A DNA stretch of 64,000 nt from Astrothelium macrocarpum (taxonomy: Eukaryota; Ascomycota; Dothideomycetes; Trypetheliales; Trypetheliaceae): positions 16,903-80,902 of the forward strand of contig JAGEMR010000133.1 in NCBI GenBank assembly GCA_021030915.1, written 5' to 3'. The notes under the pieces are model-generated. The model saw only the letters and a program-made list of their open reading frames with translations, searched no databases and was not told where the DNA came from. Below are positions 10,803 to 21,303 of this stretch, one piece after another. Numbering within the stretch: position 1 is the first letter of the stretch; each line of letters opens with the position of its first letter. Made by a program: the position numbers and the translations under genes.

Positions 10803-12213
10803 ATGGGGCGAGAGCGGCGCAAATGGACTCCGGGAGAGGATCAAGTGTTGCGAGAAGCTGTTGAACAAGGTCAGTGCTCTCGCAATCTATCGGTGCCATC
10901 CTTGACACAACATTTTCTCATCAACGCTCAGCGGAACGTGCTTCTCGACCAGTTGAATGGCAAAGTGTAGCCTCAAGATTGCCTGGTCGAACAAACAAAG
11001 ATTGTAGAAAGAGGTGGCATAACTCATTGGCCGATAATGGCAATGAGGGGATTTGGAGCGTGTCCGAAGATGAGAGACTTAGAGAGGCCGTGCAAAGGCA
11101 TGGTACCAAATGGGCTCGTGTCTCTTCAGAAGTCAGAACAAGAAATGGGGACCAATGCTCCAAGCGGTGGAGCCATTCCGTGAATCCAAATCTTGATCGA
11201 AGTCCATGGACCAAAGAAGAGGTTTGGAAGCACGCAACGAGTCAACCTACAACTAGCTTACAAAACTACAGGACCAAGCGTTGCTAAGCTATATAACTCG
11301 TTATGGACATAACTGGCAAGCAATTGTTACCAATCATCTGCCTCATCGGAGTGCTCTTTCTGCCAAAAACCGGCATTTCTTGCTGAACCGCAAATCAAAA
11401 TCAAAAACAAGCCCTAAGAGCCCGACCAAAGCCGAAGAGTATGCCCACTATCAATCTAACGTCAACTCAGTGGCTGGATCGAGCGGCACTCATGCTTGGA
11501 TCTCCCCTTCGAGTGTCGGTCCGACAATGACCTACACGACCTCTCCCATGCGCACTGTACCCCTTTACATCCCACAGAATCAAATTAGTACCATGGCAAA
11601 TCCCAGTCCTCCTCTTTACCCTAATCCCATCACCACCTACGACCAGTCGCCCACCTACGGTACTCATACGCATGTTTCACCTACGGAACTCGACCTACAC
11701 AGTGGCTTTTTTGCCAGCGCCGATGTGCTCCCGAGCTCTACCTCTCCACAGGTCACAGCAAGCAGCCCACAATCTATTTCGCCTAATTCCACTGCGCCAT
11801 CCTACACCGGCTCTTTCAGCCGGCCACCCAGTCACACGCTCTCGCATCATTCCTCCCCGCTTCCCTTGCCCACCGGTCCGTCTGAGGCTTCTACCAGCGG
11901 AATGATGGAGGCCTATTCTCGCCACGGCTCCATTTCAAACATCTACGCCGGGGCTGGTGCCTATCCCAACGTTGAATCTTACACTGGTAGCACAGAGGCA
12001 TACCCCGGTCCGTCGGCGTACGGGTGGTCAGCGCAGCAGCAAGGAAGTGGAGGAGGAGCGCAGGAAGGGATAGAGTGTCTGGAAAGCGATGGCGACGCTA
12101 TGCAGAGGATCGTGATTGAGGCCGAGTGTGAGCCAGGCCAGATGGAGCCGCTGATGCGCAGCGTCAACGTGTACGCACGGTCAGCAATGTTTATGCCGCG
12201 ACGGTCGCCATGA
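10803..12213 (+). CDS. Myb-like DNA-binding protein (three repeats)
   Basis: Three exons, 10803..10869, 10932..11221 and 11272..12213, give 432 aa. The introns use GTCAGT...CTCAG and GTTTGG...TACAG. Three Myb/SANT repeats fill the first 160 residues: one starting RKWTPGEDQVLREAV, a second starting GIWSVSEDERLREAVQRHGTKWARV, and a third starting SPWTKEEDQALLSYI and ending with the HNWQAIV helix. The spaced tryptophans of the fold are visible, and the repeats are only recovered when both introns are removed. The remaining 270 residues are Ser/Pro/Thr/Tyr-rich and probably disordered, as in activation regions. It is likely a nuclear transcription factor; targets are unknown. The gene stands alone between two gene-poor stretches. 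Confidence 0.88.
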
Positions 12214-14305
12214 ATCGTGCAGAAGGAGGATCTCGAAGCAGGGTGTAGCGGTGTGGGTGTAACTGGGAATGAGGCAAAGGGAGCGGGATAAAGAGATAAT
12301 CCATACATCGGGCACCCCTTGACCGGGATGATAATAATGATATACTTGTATAAGTGGCTGAGCCGGCGTTGGTGGTCAAGGGTAACATTTTTCAATGGCG
12401 GGCTGTACGAGTAGACTGGTTCTTGCATGGATCCTTTTGGATTTGGGAGTTTCGAAGCGGTAATGATCAGATGGACAGTAATGAGTGTACTTGTTTTTTT
12501 TTTTTTTGGTTTTGACCGTATCAATTCCTGACAACTTTTACCAGACTAATTGAACTTTCGGTTTATCCGACTGAGCTATTTGACTACGAATTTAGATTGG
12601 CTCGGAAGCCACAAAGGTTATCACCTGGTGTGCCGTTCTTCTTTCGCAGGCCATAGAACGCGCGCGAGAAACAACTTGCGACAAGATTGTTGCTGCGCTT
12701 AGAATCACGATGCATTCTTCGAAAGTACATCAAGGGAGCCCTAACAAGGGTGATGTCCGACTTCCTGGTGCTCTAGTCTGATCAGGTATTGGACGGCATC
12801 TTTTTGCTCGAAATAGAGGCAGGATATGCAGCGGCACCATGACGTTGGTTCAGCTTGTTCCCTCGTCTGCTCAATGTGTATCTCAATTCATGCGTCTTTG
12901 CCTAAGGCGTTGTCCGTGCAGACTTGATGATGGGAGCCCATGATGCGCGGCATAAGTTCGGATTTTGCGGACGTCAGAGGGCAAGAGGTGTGTTCTCGTT
13001 GTGCTTCGCTTTAGGCCAAAAATCGTACTCCAACGACCAAGAGCCACGACAGGCCAAGAGGGTTGACATGGCCATTCATGACGTACGTGTTGTGACAAAG
13101 GCATGTTGGTCAATAAATTGTGTGGCTGTGCCGAGCAGGGGATACGCCGGCGAACATTGTCTGAGGGTATGGAAAGTACGGGGAGAAAGAGAGCCAAGGA
13201 AATGCCGCGAAAGACATTCACAACTGATCCAGAGATATGTACAAAAGACGCACTAGAGCTTGCAATAAGAAATATCATAAGCGGCGAAAGAAAACCCGCC
13301 AAATACTTGCTATGAAGATGCCCGACATATTTAGAGTCGTCGGAAGAGAAATATTTCATTCCCTTGCCAAATCATGCTACTATTATCCACGAGACCCACT
13401 CAAACGGGTGTTTTAGGAACTACTCTTAAAGCTTGTACATTTCCCAGTGCACCCCCCTGGTGGAAGCTCCCATGAGGCTGAAGGAAGATAGTGGTAATCC
13501 ACGGTTACAAATGAATAGCGGCAGGGGACGGAAAATACGGGAGGTTTAGTCTCACCCACGTTAGAAATCTTGATGAGGGAAACTTGATGCTAATATGGCC
13601 GACAATGTTGAAGTACAGCACACGACCCTACCTTGACTGTTCCGGTAGCGGCCTCGCTATAGTACAATATGAATGTACCGCAAGTGCAGCTTCTTAAGAA
13701 ATAAATCGATTCCAGCAAGATAACAGCAAGATAACAGCTAAAGAGTGCAGAAATTATTCCACTGACCAAGCAATCTTCATAGCCCCTTCAAGACGCAACT
13801 ATCCATCGAAAGTAAATGAAAAGCAGAGAACGCCTAGAAATCCGAAAAGACAAAACAATAGCAGTCTGAAAAATCCGTCAATCAAAAAGAACACACAGCA
13901 GTCTTATCCTCTAGCAAACTTTCCATCCTCGTTGCGCTCTTCTTGCCCTTCCTTTCGTAGGTACTTTACGACGTACGCACTCAAAGCATCTTCCAATTGC
14001 ATTACATAAAATCCCATGGAGACCGCCCGTGTGGAAAGATTCATCATCTTGCATTGCGATTGATCCAGGGTGAACAACCCCAGCCGAGACGTCGGATTCC
14101 TGCGCCGTCATGACAGATAAGAAGTCGATGTTGGCCGTTGTCTTAAACAATCTTGTGGCTGTCTCTCGTAGCAAGAGTAAAAAAAGTTGCCTCTCCGACG
14201 ATTGTCGTTCCAGACTTTCGCTTGAAACAACCTGTGCCCATGATTTGATTTGCAAGCCTAGATTCTTATGCGTGTTTCCACACACATACCTATTACGAGC
14301 CACCC
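12214..14305. other. gene-poor 2.1-kb stretch
   Basis: This gap separates the 3' ends of the Myb gene (+) and the PIN-domain gene (-). It contains a poly-T run near 12,494 and a tandem AGATAACAGCA-like repeat near 13,717-13,740. A 158-codon minus-strand open frame at 12883-13359 has no family features and was not accepted. Confidence 0.45.
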
Positions 14306-15680
14306 TCACGATGGCGTCCACAACTTTCTCCTGCCGCCACGCATTCCACCCCCTACGGGTGGCGGCCGGACATATGAGTCCGGATCTATCGGACGACTGG
14401 GCGTGCGCGCCGCAGATCCACTGCCGAATACTTGCGGCTGCTGCGATTTGGGTGTGCCTCCCCGACCACCTCTGCCGCCTGTAACGGCACCATTCATGCG
14501 GCCTCCGCGGCGACTGGGACCAGTGGGAGGAGAAGAAGTGACGGCGGCGCTGGAGGCACGCGCTGCGCGACCAAAGTCGTTGGGATCGATGACAGGTTTA
14601 GGTGGAGTGCTTGGGGATGCTTGGGGAGGAGTCGCGCGGCGGGGACGCATGACGATGACTTCTTCGTCAGAACCGGGTTCCGCATCGTTGTCTGCGGCTT
14701 TCTCAGCTGGGGAAGAGGGAGGACTATCGGATTTGGTCGGAGGCTGCACAGCGGAAGCGCTGGCAGAGGAAGTGGGGAGCTGGTTTTCCTTGCGCCAGAG
14801 AGCGAGGCGGTTCTTAATGTCGCGTTCTTCGCGTTTGATGACGTCACGGACTTGTTCAAAAGTCTTGACACGGACGCCGAAACGTTGAGCGGCCGAGCGA
14901 GCATCGGGGTTGTTGGCGACAAAGATGTAGGACCGAAAGTCTGAGTCGGCGTGGGGATCCTTGTGGATGCGCCAGAGAAGGTGGTTGAGGAGAGGCTGGA
15001 GACGCTGAGGGATTGTAGATTTTTCATCGGTGGAAGTGTCTGGCTCCTCGGGAGACGGCATAGATACAGGCGCCGGTGCCTGCATGCTCTGAACGGATGA
15101 CAGTGATTTTGTGGTTTTGGCGGGACTCGCAGGAACAGAGGCTGAGTTGATGGAGGAACGAGTAGAGCGTGGAGAGGAAGGAGTGGCAGAACCAAGTGAG
15201 GTCTGCTCCAACGTTTCGGCAAGCTCGTCAGAAGCGTCGTCGGGCGCGGAAAGGAGGGTATCGGGCAAGAGGTGTTTCTCAACCTCTGCCCAGGTATCAT
15301 AGGTTTCTTGTCCTCCCTGGAGCATGGCGTGCTCGGGATGTGCGGTAGTGACTTCATCAAGCCATTCAAGCACTTCACGTGCTTCGCCACCGATGCGGTC
15401 GCTTACATTCTTCAAAAAGTCAAGCTGACCGAGTGCTGGAGAACATGAGTGGAATATTGCAGTGGAGGTGCGTGTGCGACTTACTGTATAGAGGGACGTA
15501 GAGGCGGATAGTGCCATTCGCAACCCACTTCCTAAATCCATCTCTAGTGGACTTTTTGGTCCCGATGATCAAAGCAATGTCGTCGACGACGCAGTTGAAG
15601 ACCTTGCTCTCAGGCTTGCTCAGCAGATTGTTCTGGTTGCCGTTGAATTTGGCACGAGCGTTGGGACTTGAGCGCCTCAT
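14306..15680 (-). CDS. PIN-domain protein, Nmd4-like, with RGG-rich tail
   Basis: Two exons, 15680..15485 and 15435..14306 (minus), give 441 aa; the 49-bp intron is GTAAGT...TCCAG. The PIN-type fold begins at about residue 20 with a conserved acidic strand (NCVVDDIALIIG), followed by TKKSTRDGFRKWVANGTIRL and VPLYTLGQL, the last spanning the splice junction. The C-terminal part of the domain is near residues 225-285 (LQPLLNHLLWRI, DSDFRSYIFVANN), after a Ser/Pro-rich insertion of about 100 residues. The tail is low complexity with RGGRGG and GGMRGGRR motifs that suggest RNA contact. Similar fungal proteins are related to yeast Nmd4, a partner of the nonsense-mediated-decay helicase Upf1. PIN family membership is well supported; the Nmd4 role is inference. 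Confidence 0.8.
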
Positions 15681-15800
15681 GCTGGTTGGCGGGGAAGGCT
15701 CAAACTGTGGGAAAGGATGTTGGGCGCCAGACGCGCAGATGTAGTTGATATGGGTGATGAGGTTGAGGCTTCAACGTTGGTTCGCAGCAAAGAGAGTGTG

Positions 15801-15884
15801 CTAGAATTTGACGTGGTTCATGGTTCCCTTGGTGTGGGAGACGGGATATTCTAGCAGAGGAGTGGCAGGCCGAGCGACGGACAT
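15801..15884 (-). other. possible upstream ORF (27 codons) of the PIN-domain gene
   Basis: A short ATG-initiated frame on the minus strand ends 120 bases before the PIN-gene ATG, in the region expected to be its leader. It encodes MSVARPATPLLEYPV... and ends HVKF. I do not recognise the peptide. It could be a translational uORF, a tiny gene or chance. Confidence 0.2.
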
Positions 15885-17135
15885 GATGGGGTTCAGCGAA
15901 AGAATAAGGTATTTCCTTGAGTTTTTGCCTATTGAAGGCACGCTGGTAACGAGGTGGCTGGTGGTATTGGCCGTGGGGACATTGATGTGTGATTTAAGGC
16001 CAGCGGTCCAGTGTGAAATGGCGAAGTAATGAGCCAGAGCGGGGCGCAGTCGAGTCGTGCATCCAATCACCATCCACCAAACTACCTGGTACCTTCAACT
16101 GTTCCACCCAAGCCTCCGGAGCTTTACCAAGTAAATGAAATCCATCAAGCATCTTTTCACATGCACCCTACCCATTTCGACAGAAAAGTGCCCAGTTCTA
16201 AAAAATCTTCACAAGATGGTGTTGGTGGGCTGGAGGTCTGGAGACACGAGTCTTTGATACCCAGTGAATATCGTTCCTCCAATATGATTTCTTTTCGCCG
16301 CAGTTCTAACCATAGACCAAGGCCAAGAGCCTGACTGATAGATTGACATACGTCCGGTCTCAAGAGTGCATCTATTAAGCCTGTAAGAATCATGGGCGAG
16401 ACGTAAGCATCCTTCTTGGCGGAGTACGGTACTGCTTAGTTCATCCGCTGGTGAAGCCATGAAGAAGTACACAATACCATCGTTCTCTTCATTCTACGGC
16501 TTTATTAGAAATTACGCAAAAAAAGCTAAGGATTCGGGTCTGGTGTAGACAGGGCATCTTCGTACGTTTGTGCGGAGTACTCAGATCTATGTACATTCAT
16601 ATCGAATGATGCCCGAGCCTTCTATAAAAGAGTGATCTTATAGTCTTTTCGTGCTGAGGCGATTCTGAAAGCTAATGCTTCACTGTAAACTTACGGATCG
16701 TACTTCATGCAGACCTGATTTAATGATTTGAATGCTGGTGTTTAATCGCGTATAAATATGGACGTGTAAATACAAAATTGCTCAATGGCAGCAAGGTAGA
16801 GGGTGCTGAAGAAGTTCTGTTAGTTTATGACAATGTTCTCACAATTACTCTTGACATCTGAATGAGACGAGAGTCAAATGAGATGAATTTAGAGCCAATT
16901 TTCAATAAATTCAAACATTGTTGATTAGCTTAGCTATCTAGGTTTCTATCGCCTCGTCTCTAAGATGTATCTAGAAATTGAAATATTTACACGTTTCCTA
17001 TTCAAGGAGTCCAGAGCAAAAGCTTGTCAGTACTCTACTATCCCACTGTGAATTAAGGCAAACCACGCCACATCACGTTTACTACATTCAAAATGACCGC
17101 TGAAAAAAGGCCAAAAAAGTAATTAACATTTAACC
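15885..17135. other. intergenic, nothing recognised
   Basis: This 1.25-kb stretch upstream of the PIN gene becomes A/T-rich towards the tRNA gene. A 101-codon plus-strand frame at 16029-16334 has no recognisable feature. Confidence 0.4.
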
Positions 17136-17141
17136 AAAAAA
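17136..17141 (-). terminator. Pol III T6 terminator of tRNA-Pro
   Basis: The minus strand reads six T residues three bases beyond the discriminator base of the tRNA gene. This is a normal RNA polymerase III termination signal. Confidence 0.75.
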
Positions 17142-17144
17142 CAG

Positions 17145-17278
17145 GGCGCAATCCAGGGATCGAACCTGGGACCTCTCGCAATTTGAGACAGAACCCTAAG
17201 CGAGAATTATCTATGCTTGATTAATAACTCATTATAAATCTAAAGAGATGAAAACTGACACCACTAAACCAATTGCGC
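17145..17278 (-). tRNA. tRNA-Pro(AGG), with anticodon intron and a 49-nt D-loop insertion
   Basis: The acceptor strands GCGCAAT (17278-17272) and ATTGCGC (17152-17146) pair perfectly, with discriminator C at 17145. The T-arm is CCAGG-TTCGATC-CCTGG. The anticodon arm is CTCGC/GCGAG with loop TTAGGG...T, anticodon AGG. A 13-nt intron sits in the canonical place after position 37 (17193-17181). Box A (TGGTTTAGTGG) and box B (GGTTCGATCC) are intact. Between D-loop positions 20 and 21 lies an extra 49 nt (17259-17211) that begins GTCAGT and ends CATAG, with TTAATC before the end. Removing both insertions leaves exactly 72 nt with a normal tRNA-Pro fold. The insertion contains a TTTT run that could stop Pol III early. 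It could be a two-intron functional gene or a recently disrupted one. Confidence 0.85.
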
Positions 17279-17320
17279 TGATTACGTAAGCACTTAGTCA
17301 GCTTGTTCTCAAACTTCAAT

Positions 17321-17352
17321 GAGATTGAGTCTGGCCTATAACCACTCGGCTA
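17321..17352 (-). pseudogene. possible 5' half of a tRNA-Leu-like gene
   Basis: The minus strand shows a type II tRNA D-arm (TAGCCGAGTGGTTATAGGC) followed by CCAGACTCAA, like the anticodon stem and loop of tRNA-Leu(CAA). No matching 3' stem strand, T-arm or box B follows before the tRNA-Pro gene starts about 40 bases downstream. It may be a truncated relic; chance resemblance is possible. Confidence 0.3.
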
Positions 17353-17924
17353 TTAAGCGATTGATTGAGCGATTTAAATTTAAAAAATATATTATCTAAC
17401 TCAAAAAACAGAAAAAATGAAATCAAAATTAGAAGATATCTTGATTTAATCTCCATATACAATATCATTAAACCAGTTAGAACTATATTGTAAGCTAGTC
17501 ATAAGGACAAGCATGGAATAACTCTTTACAACACAAAATGTATACTCATAACGGAGCCCAGGACTGAGATACATTCGACTCTCATGAGTTTCAGAGGTGC
17601 ATGACCGCTTCCACCATACGTTGCAATAAGAAATATTATAGGCTGCAAGATGCTCGATTTGCTACATACGGGTCAGGGAGAATCGCAATAAAATGTTAAG
17701 CTATCTAATTTCTCATCCGGTTTTCAATATTTACCTGTAGAAAAGGCATCAAACAATGACGTTAAGGGTCTCCGTAAGTTATGATTGCCGAACCAAATAT
17801 TCTGCAATCCACAATGTTCCATATGCCACCCCTTGGCCTCCTGTGAGAGCATGAGCTTGATGAAGATGTTAAGGTAAGCGCGTTTCAGAGGATTCAGCAA
17901 CAGGATGTGATGGACCATTGCCCT
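17353..17924. other. A/T-rich intergenic gap
   Basis: This stretch between the tRNA region and the 3' end of the Zn2Cys6 gene is A/T-rich. No gene is recognised. Confidence 0.4.
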
Positions 17925-20003
17925 TCATGTAGCACCTTGTAATGGGTCAATCCACCCAAGCCAGTCAAGGCCGGCAAGGTCATCTATGCCGGTATTCCCC
18001 AATTGTATACTCATGTCGACTCCTGCTTCATTGATTGCATTGAGGATCTCCTCGTCAGACATTGCAGATATGTGCAAAGACTCGCCTTGCAGGGGAGTCA
18101 ACTGTAGTTGAGTATCAGGGGCCGTCGATGCGAAGGTTGTCAAGTTTGGATCTTGATTTGTACTGAGAGAGACACCTCCATTGCCACTATGCTTGAGGAC
18201 CTCTTGAAGATATTTTCCATAAAGTGCCGATATTCCTTGACGATGACTTGAGCTGGCACCAATGCGCTGAAGCATATTTGCTGTCTCTTGAATCAAGTTT
18301 TTCACGCTTGGATGTAAAGGTCCGCTGCTAAGCTTCAATGCAAAGCATGCAGCGAATGATATCATGATTGCAGTGTTGTTAGGCATCGATTCTAACTCAT
18401 GCTCTCCTTGCACTGCCGTTCTCATGACTTTCAACGCCGCAGAAAGTGCTTCAGAATGAAATACGCTCTTGACTTTTGTTGGTGCAGTAGGGTGATTGAT
18501 GACCATACAATAGGTGGATAGGATTGTATGAGTAGTGAGAATCTTGACATATGGAGGAAATTTGTCTCGATTACCTCCTCCAAGAGCGACGGACCAAGTT
18601 GTCAGCCATTGGTCAAAGAAATCCTGTATCGTACGCTTCATGGATTCTGCAACTTCAGATTCCACGTCGATGATCCGAAAATTATCGCAGCTCGATCGAA
18701 CCCTGTCCACTAGACCCTGAAGATCTCTACGGAGAACAACCATGGAGACTAGAGAACTATCATGCCGATCGGCAATAATAGAAATATGCCAAGAATCACA
18801 GGCTTGTATCAATGGTGTCACGGGACAGACGCAACGTCTTCCGCGCGCAAGACAGACACCTCGTTCCAAATTCCACAATGATATCCAGGCTCGCTCTCGC
18901 CGCCGGAGCAGTCGTTGTCCCCATTCAGAATTTGAATCAATGCTAGCAAAGCCATCCATGTAGAGTGCTCTTTTGGGTTCAATGCATTCAGATTTTGTGA
19001 GTCGAATGTGAGTGTTGCTCTCACAGCCTGCGGGTGACACGATAATCTTGTCCAGGCAAAGGTCGATTGCAATAGTCATGGCCGTCCCGAGATAGAGGCA
19101 AGTTTCATCATCTGCGGACTGTTCGCCTGGAAGCATCCAGGGAATGTTGATCTGAAAAGCCAGAATAATCTCCACCGAACGGAATCGTAGTGTTACTGCA
19201 CGATTGGCAAGCAATCTGCAGTGACGAGAAAGTCTCTTCCATAATGAGGCAGCTGAAGGAATGAAGAGCGCAGAAGCAGCAGTAATGGTTGTGAAAAGAA
19301 ACGCCGACTGACTACGAACAAACGGCACGTTGTGCACAAAAGGATCCAGGCCCCATCGAGTATGAGACAAGTTGGTATAAAAGTAGGTGAAGAGTGTCTC
19401 GGCTTCCTCGAGAGTAATCAAACCCAAATCTACCGGATCAACATCTTCGCCAACATCCAGCTTTGCTTGAACGGGTGCAAAGTACCACTTGATATGTTGG
19501 GGATCTCCTGGATTACTTCTTTGTTCCTGGGCTTCCGTTGATGGAACGTGCAAATCTGAGGCTCGTGCGAGGAGCTGCAGAGGATTTTCAGCATCATCAA
19601 GATCGTCAGCATCATTATTCGAAATGGCAGTCTCATTGGCATGGGCATCGTTCCAGCTAGACACAGGCTCGCAATGAAGCTTCCGACTTTCATCCAGTAG
19701 ACGCTGCAAGTCTACCGACTCGTTGGGGGATTTTGCCTGGGCAAGGGCTTGCTCAACTTGATAAACGGCCTTTTCCAATCCTCTTCGCTTGTTCTTGACT
19801 CCCTTCCGCCTCCCAACATGATACTCTGGCACTATGCAATCGGCTCCAAGTTGTCTACATTTTTCACATTGGAGCTCTCCTTCCTCACGACGGCATCTGA
19901 TCTTACTCCTTCTGCAATTGACACAGGCTGCTTGCTTAGAGCGCGAAAGTTCTTGTCTTGGAGAGGAAGGGCTGATTGAAGATCGAAGAAGAGGCCTATC
20001 CAT
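17925..20003 (-). CDS. Zn2Cys6 fungal transcription factor
   Basis: Single exon, 692 aa from the ATG at 20003; the open frame continues upstream without an ATG. A Zn(II)2Cys6 binuclear cluster at residues 27-56 has the spacing C-x2-C-x6-C-x8-C-x2-C-x6-C (CVNCRRSKIRC ... CEKCRQLGADC). It is followed by a basic linker (VGRRKGVKNKRRG) and a short coiled-coil-like stretch (LEKAVYQVEQALAQAK). The middle section carries helices typical of the fungal-specific transcription factor domain. The acidic C-terminus ends DDLAGLDWLGWIDP. It acts in the nucleus. It is divergent from the AhpD-like gene with only 232 bp between the two starts. Its place at the edge of a run of metabolic genes suggests a pathway-specific regulator; that is inference. 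Confidence 0.92.
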   Translation of the reverse strand: MDRPLLRSSISPSSPRQELSRSKQAACVNCRRSKIRCRREEGELQCEKCRQLGADCIVPEYHVGRRKGVKNKRRGLEKAVYQVEQALAQAKSPNESVDLQRLLDESRKLHCEPVSSWNDAHANETAISNNDADDLDDAENPLQLLARASDLHVPSTEAQEQRSNPGDPQHIKWYFAPVQAKLDVGEDVDPVDLGLITLEEAETLFTYFYTNLSHTRWGLDPFVHNVPFVRSQSAFLFTTITAASALFIPSAASLWKRLSRHCRLLANRAVTLRFRSVEIILAFQINIPWMLPGEQSADDETCLYLGTAMTIAIDLCLDKIIVSPAGCESNTHIRLTKSECIEPKRALYMDGFASIDSNSEWGQRLLRRRERAWISLWNLERGVCLARGRRCVCPVTPLIQACDSWHISIIADRHDSSLVSMVVLRRDLQGLVDRVRSSCDNFRIIDVESEVAESMKRTIQDFFDQWLTTWSVALGGGNRDKFPPYVKILTTHTILSTYCMVINHPTAPTKVKSVFHSEALSAALKVMRTAVQGEHELESMPNNTAIMISFAACFALKLSSGPLHPSVKNLIQETANMLQRIGASSSHRQGISALYGKYLQEVLKHSGNGGVSLSTNQDPNLTTFASTAPDTQLQLTPLQGESLHISAMSDEEILNAINEAGVDMSIQLGNTGIDDLAGLDWLGWIDPLQGAT

Positions 20004-20235
20004 GGAGAAAGTGATGGTTGCGACGCTACGGAATGTAGATTTCCATGCCGATTTCAATTCCCGCTTCTCGGGCCGAAAAAAAGACTTGCATCAAGGTGAC
20101 CTCGGCCTGTTATTCAATGCCGTCAGTCATCTAGTGTCCCTGCGTCTAATGGGTTTGGATAAGTACTATAACAGTCAAGACTGAGATGCTTCGCAATATG
20201 CTCACATTGACACCTTGGTGCTTCCAATTGAGGCC
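20004..20235. promoter_or_regulatory. divergent promoter between Zn2Cys6 and AhpD-like genes
   Basis: These 232 bases separate two divergent start codons and must hold both promoters. This is a likely place for autoregulation by the Zn2Cys6 protein, but no CGG-repeat operator was verified. Confidence 0.4.
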
Positions 20236-21155
20236 ATGTCAAAATTATCCGACTCCCTCAAAGCCTTGATAGGCTCACCAAGAGCAAGGCCGGGAACGCT
20301 ACCAGCTCCACCCCGTATCGAGTCTGTTTACAGGAGAATCCAGCATGAGGCGACTTCCAAAAATATAGGACTTCCGTCATGGTTGGCTCTTACAGTATGC
20401 CTATACAATCACCGCCTAATGGTTTTGTCTACGCTGAAAATGTCTAACGTCTACAGACCGGCGCTACTATGACTATGAATAGCCCCGAGTCCATGACCAC
20501 TCTCTACAAGCTTGCTTCATCCTCTCAATCAAAATCCGAGGCCAGTGCAACTGCCGAATTGATGCGCGAGATTGGTCTCAAATGCATTTCCTTCAACGGT
20601 GTCCCGCGTACTATCAATATGCTGAACGCTTTTCGAGCTTCTCTTCCCGCCGACATTACCTCTTCACTCTCCACAACGTCTACACGTGCGCCCAACACTG
20701 AAAACATTACATCAATACGAGAGCGTGGCCGAAAATTATGGGACTCAATATACAGACCTTATGAGACCAAATTGGTTGACAAACTTGCTGAAGCTCATCC
20801 AGACCTCCCCGTACATATTCTAAACAGCGAATACGGATCTTTACTGTCTGATCCACCTCGCTCAACTGGTGCAACAGCAGGACGAATAACAACTTCGATC
20901 GTAGCTGTGGCTTGTCTCAGGGCGCAGACGGGAGTGGGACCCCAGGTTACTAGTCATGTATTCGGCCTGCGGAAGGCTGCTGAAGATGGGACGTGGAAGG
21001 ACGACGTAGAGAATGAAGAAGCTGTAAAATGGCTAGCATCAGACGAGGGGAATACGTGGATTCTTGAAAAAGTTGATGAAGTCGTGGAAACGATTAGCGA
21101 GGGCGCAGGCAGCTCGTACGCCCCCGGGATAAAGGTCAAGGAATCAAAGCTATAA
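20236..21155 (+). CDS. AhpD-like / carboxymuconolactone decarboxylase-like protein
   Basis: Two exons, 20236..20394 and 20457..21155, give 285 aa; the intron is GTATGC...CTACAG in phase 0. The segment [27 protein letters not shown] near residues 85-110 is characteristic of fungal proteins with the AhpD-like all-helical fold. The C-terminal half contains a second helical region ([14 protein letters not shown]). I see no CxxC peroxidatic pair, so peroxidase activity is not supported, and the substrate is unknown. The gene starts 232 bp from the divergent Zn2Cys6 gene and ends 148 bp from the convergent 3-oxoacid CoA-transferase gene. That makes it the second AhpD-fold protein in the window, besides the PcaC-like one at 3.6 kb. 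Confidence 0.72.
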
Positions 21156-21303
21156 ACTGTTACATTAGATCTTGAAGCTACACGAGTCAATATTTACTGA
21201 CAATTCGAGCCCATCTACATCCAGAATGGAGTCGAATGAAATGCCAAGCCACACAAAATGCACGGCAAAAGTATTTACATCTATCCAAGATCCTACCGTC
21301 TTC

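Noticed and set aside
12883..13359. 158-codon minus-strand open frame
   Set aside because: No domain, no conserved motif, irregular composition and no splice-joined extension.
14268..14944. Long plus-strand frames across the PIN-domain gene
   Set aside because: They are antisense shadows of the RGG/Pro-rich coding exon, which has low stop frequency on both strands.
16029..16334. 101-codon plus-strand frame starting with ATG
   Set aside because: Pro/Ser-rich with no recognisable homology and no supporting exon; it cannot be separated from chance.
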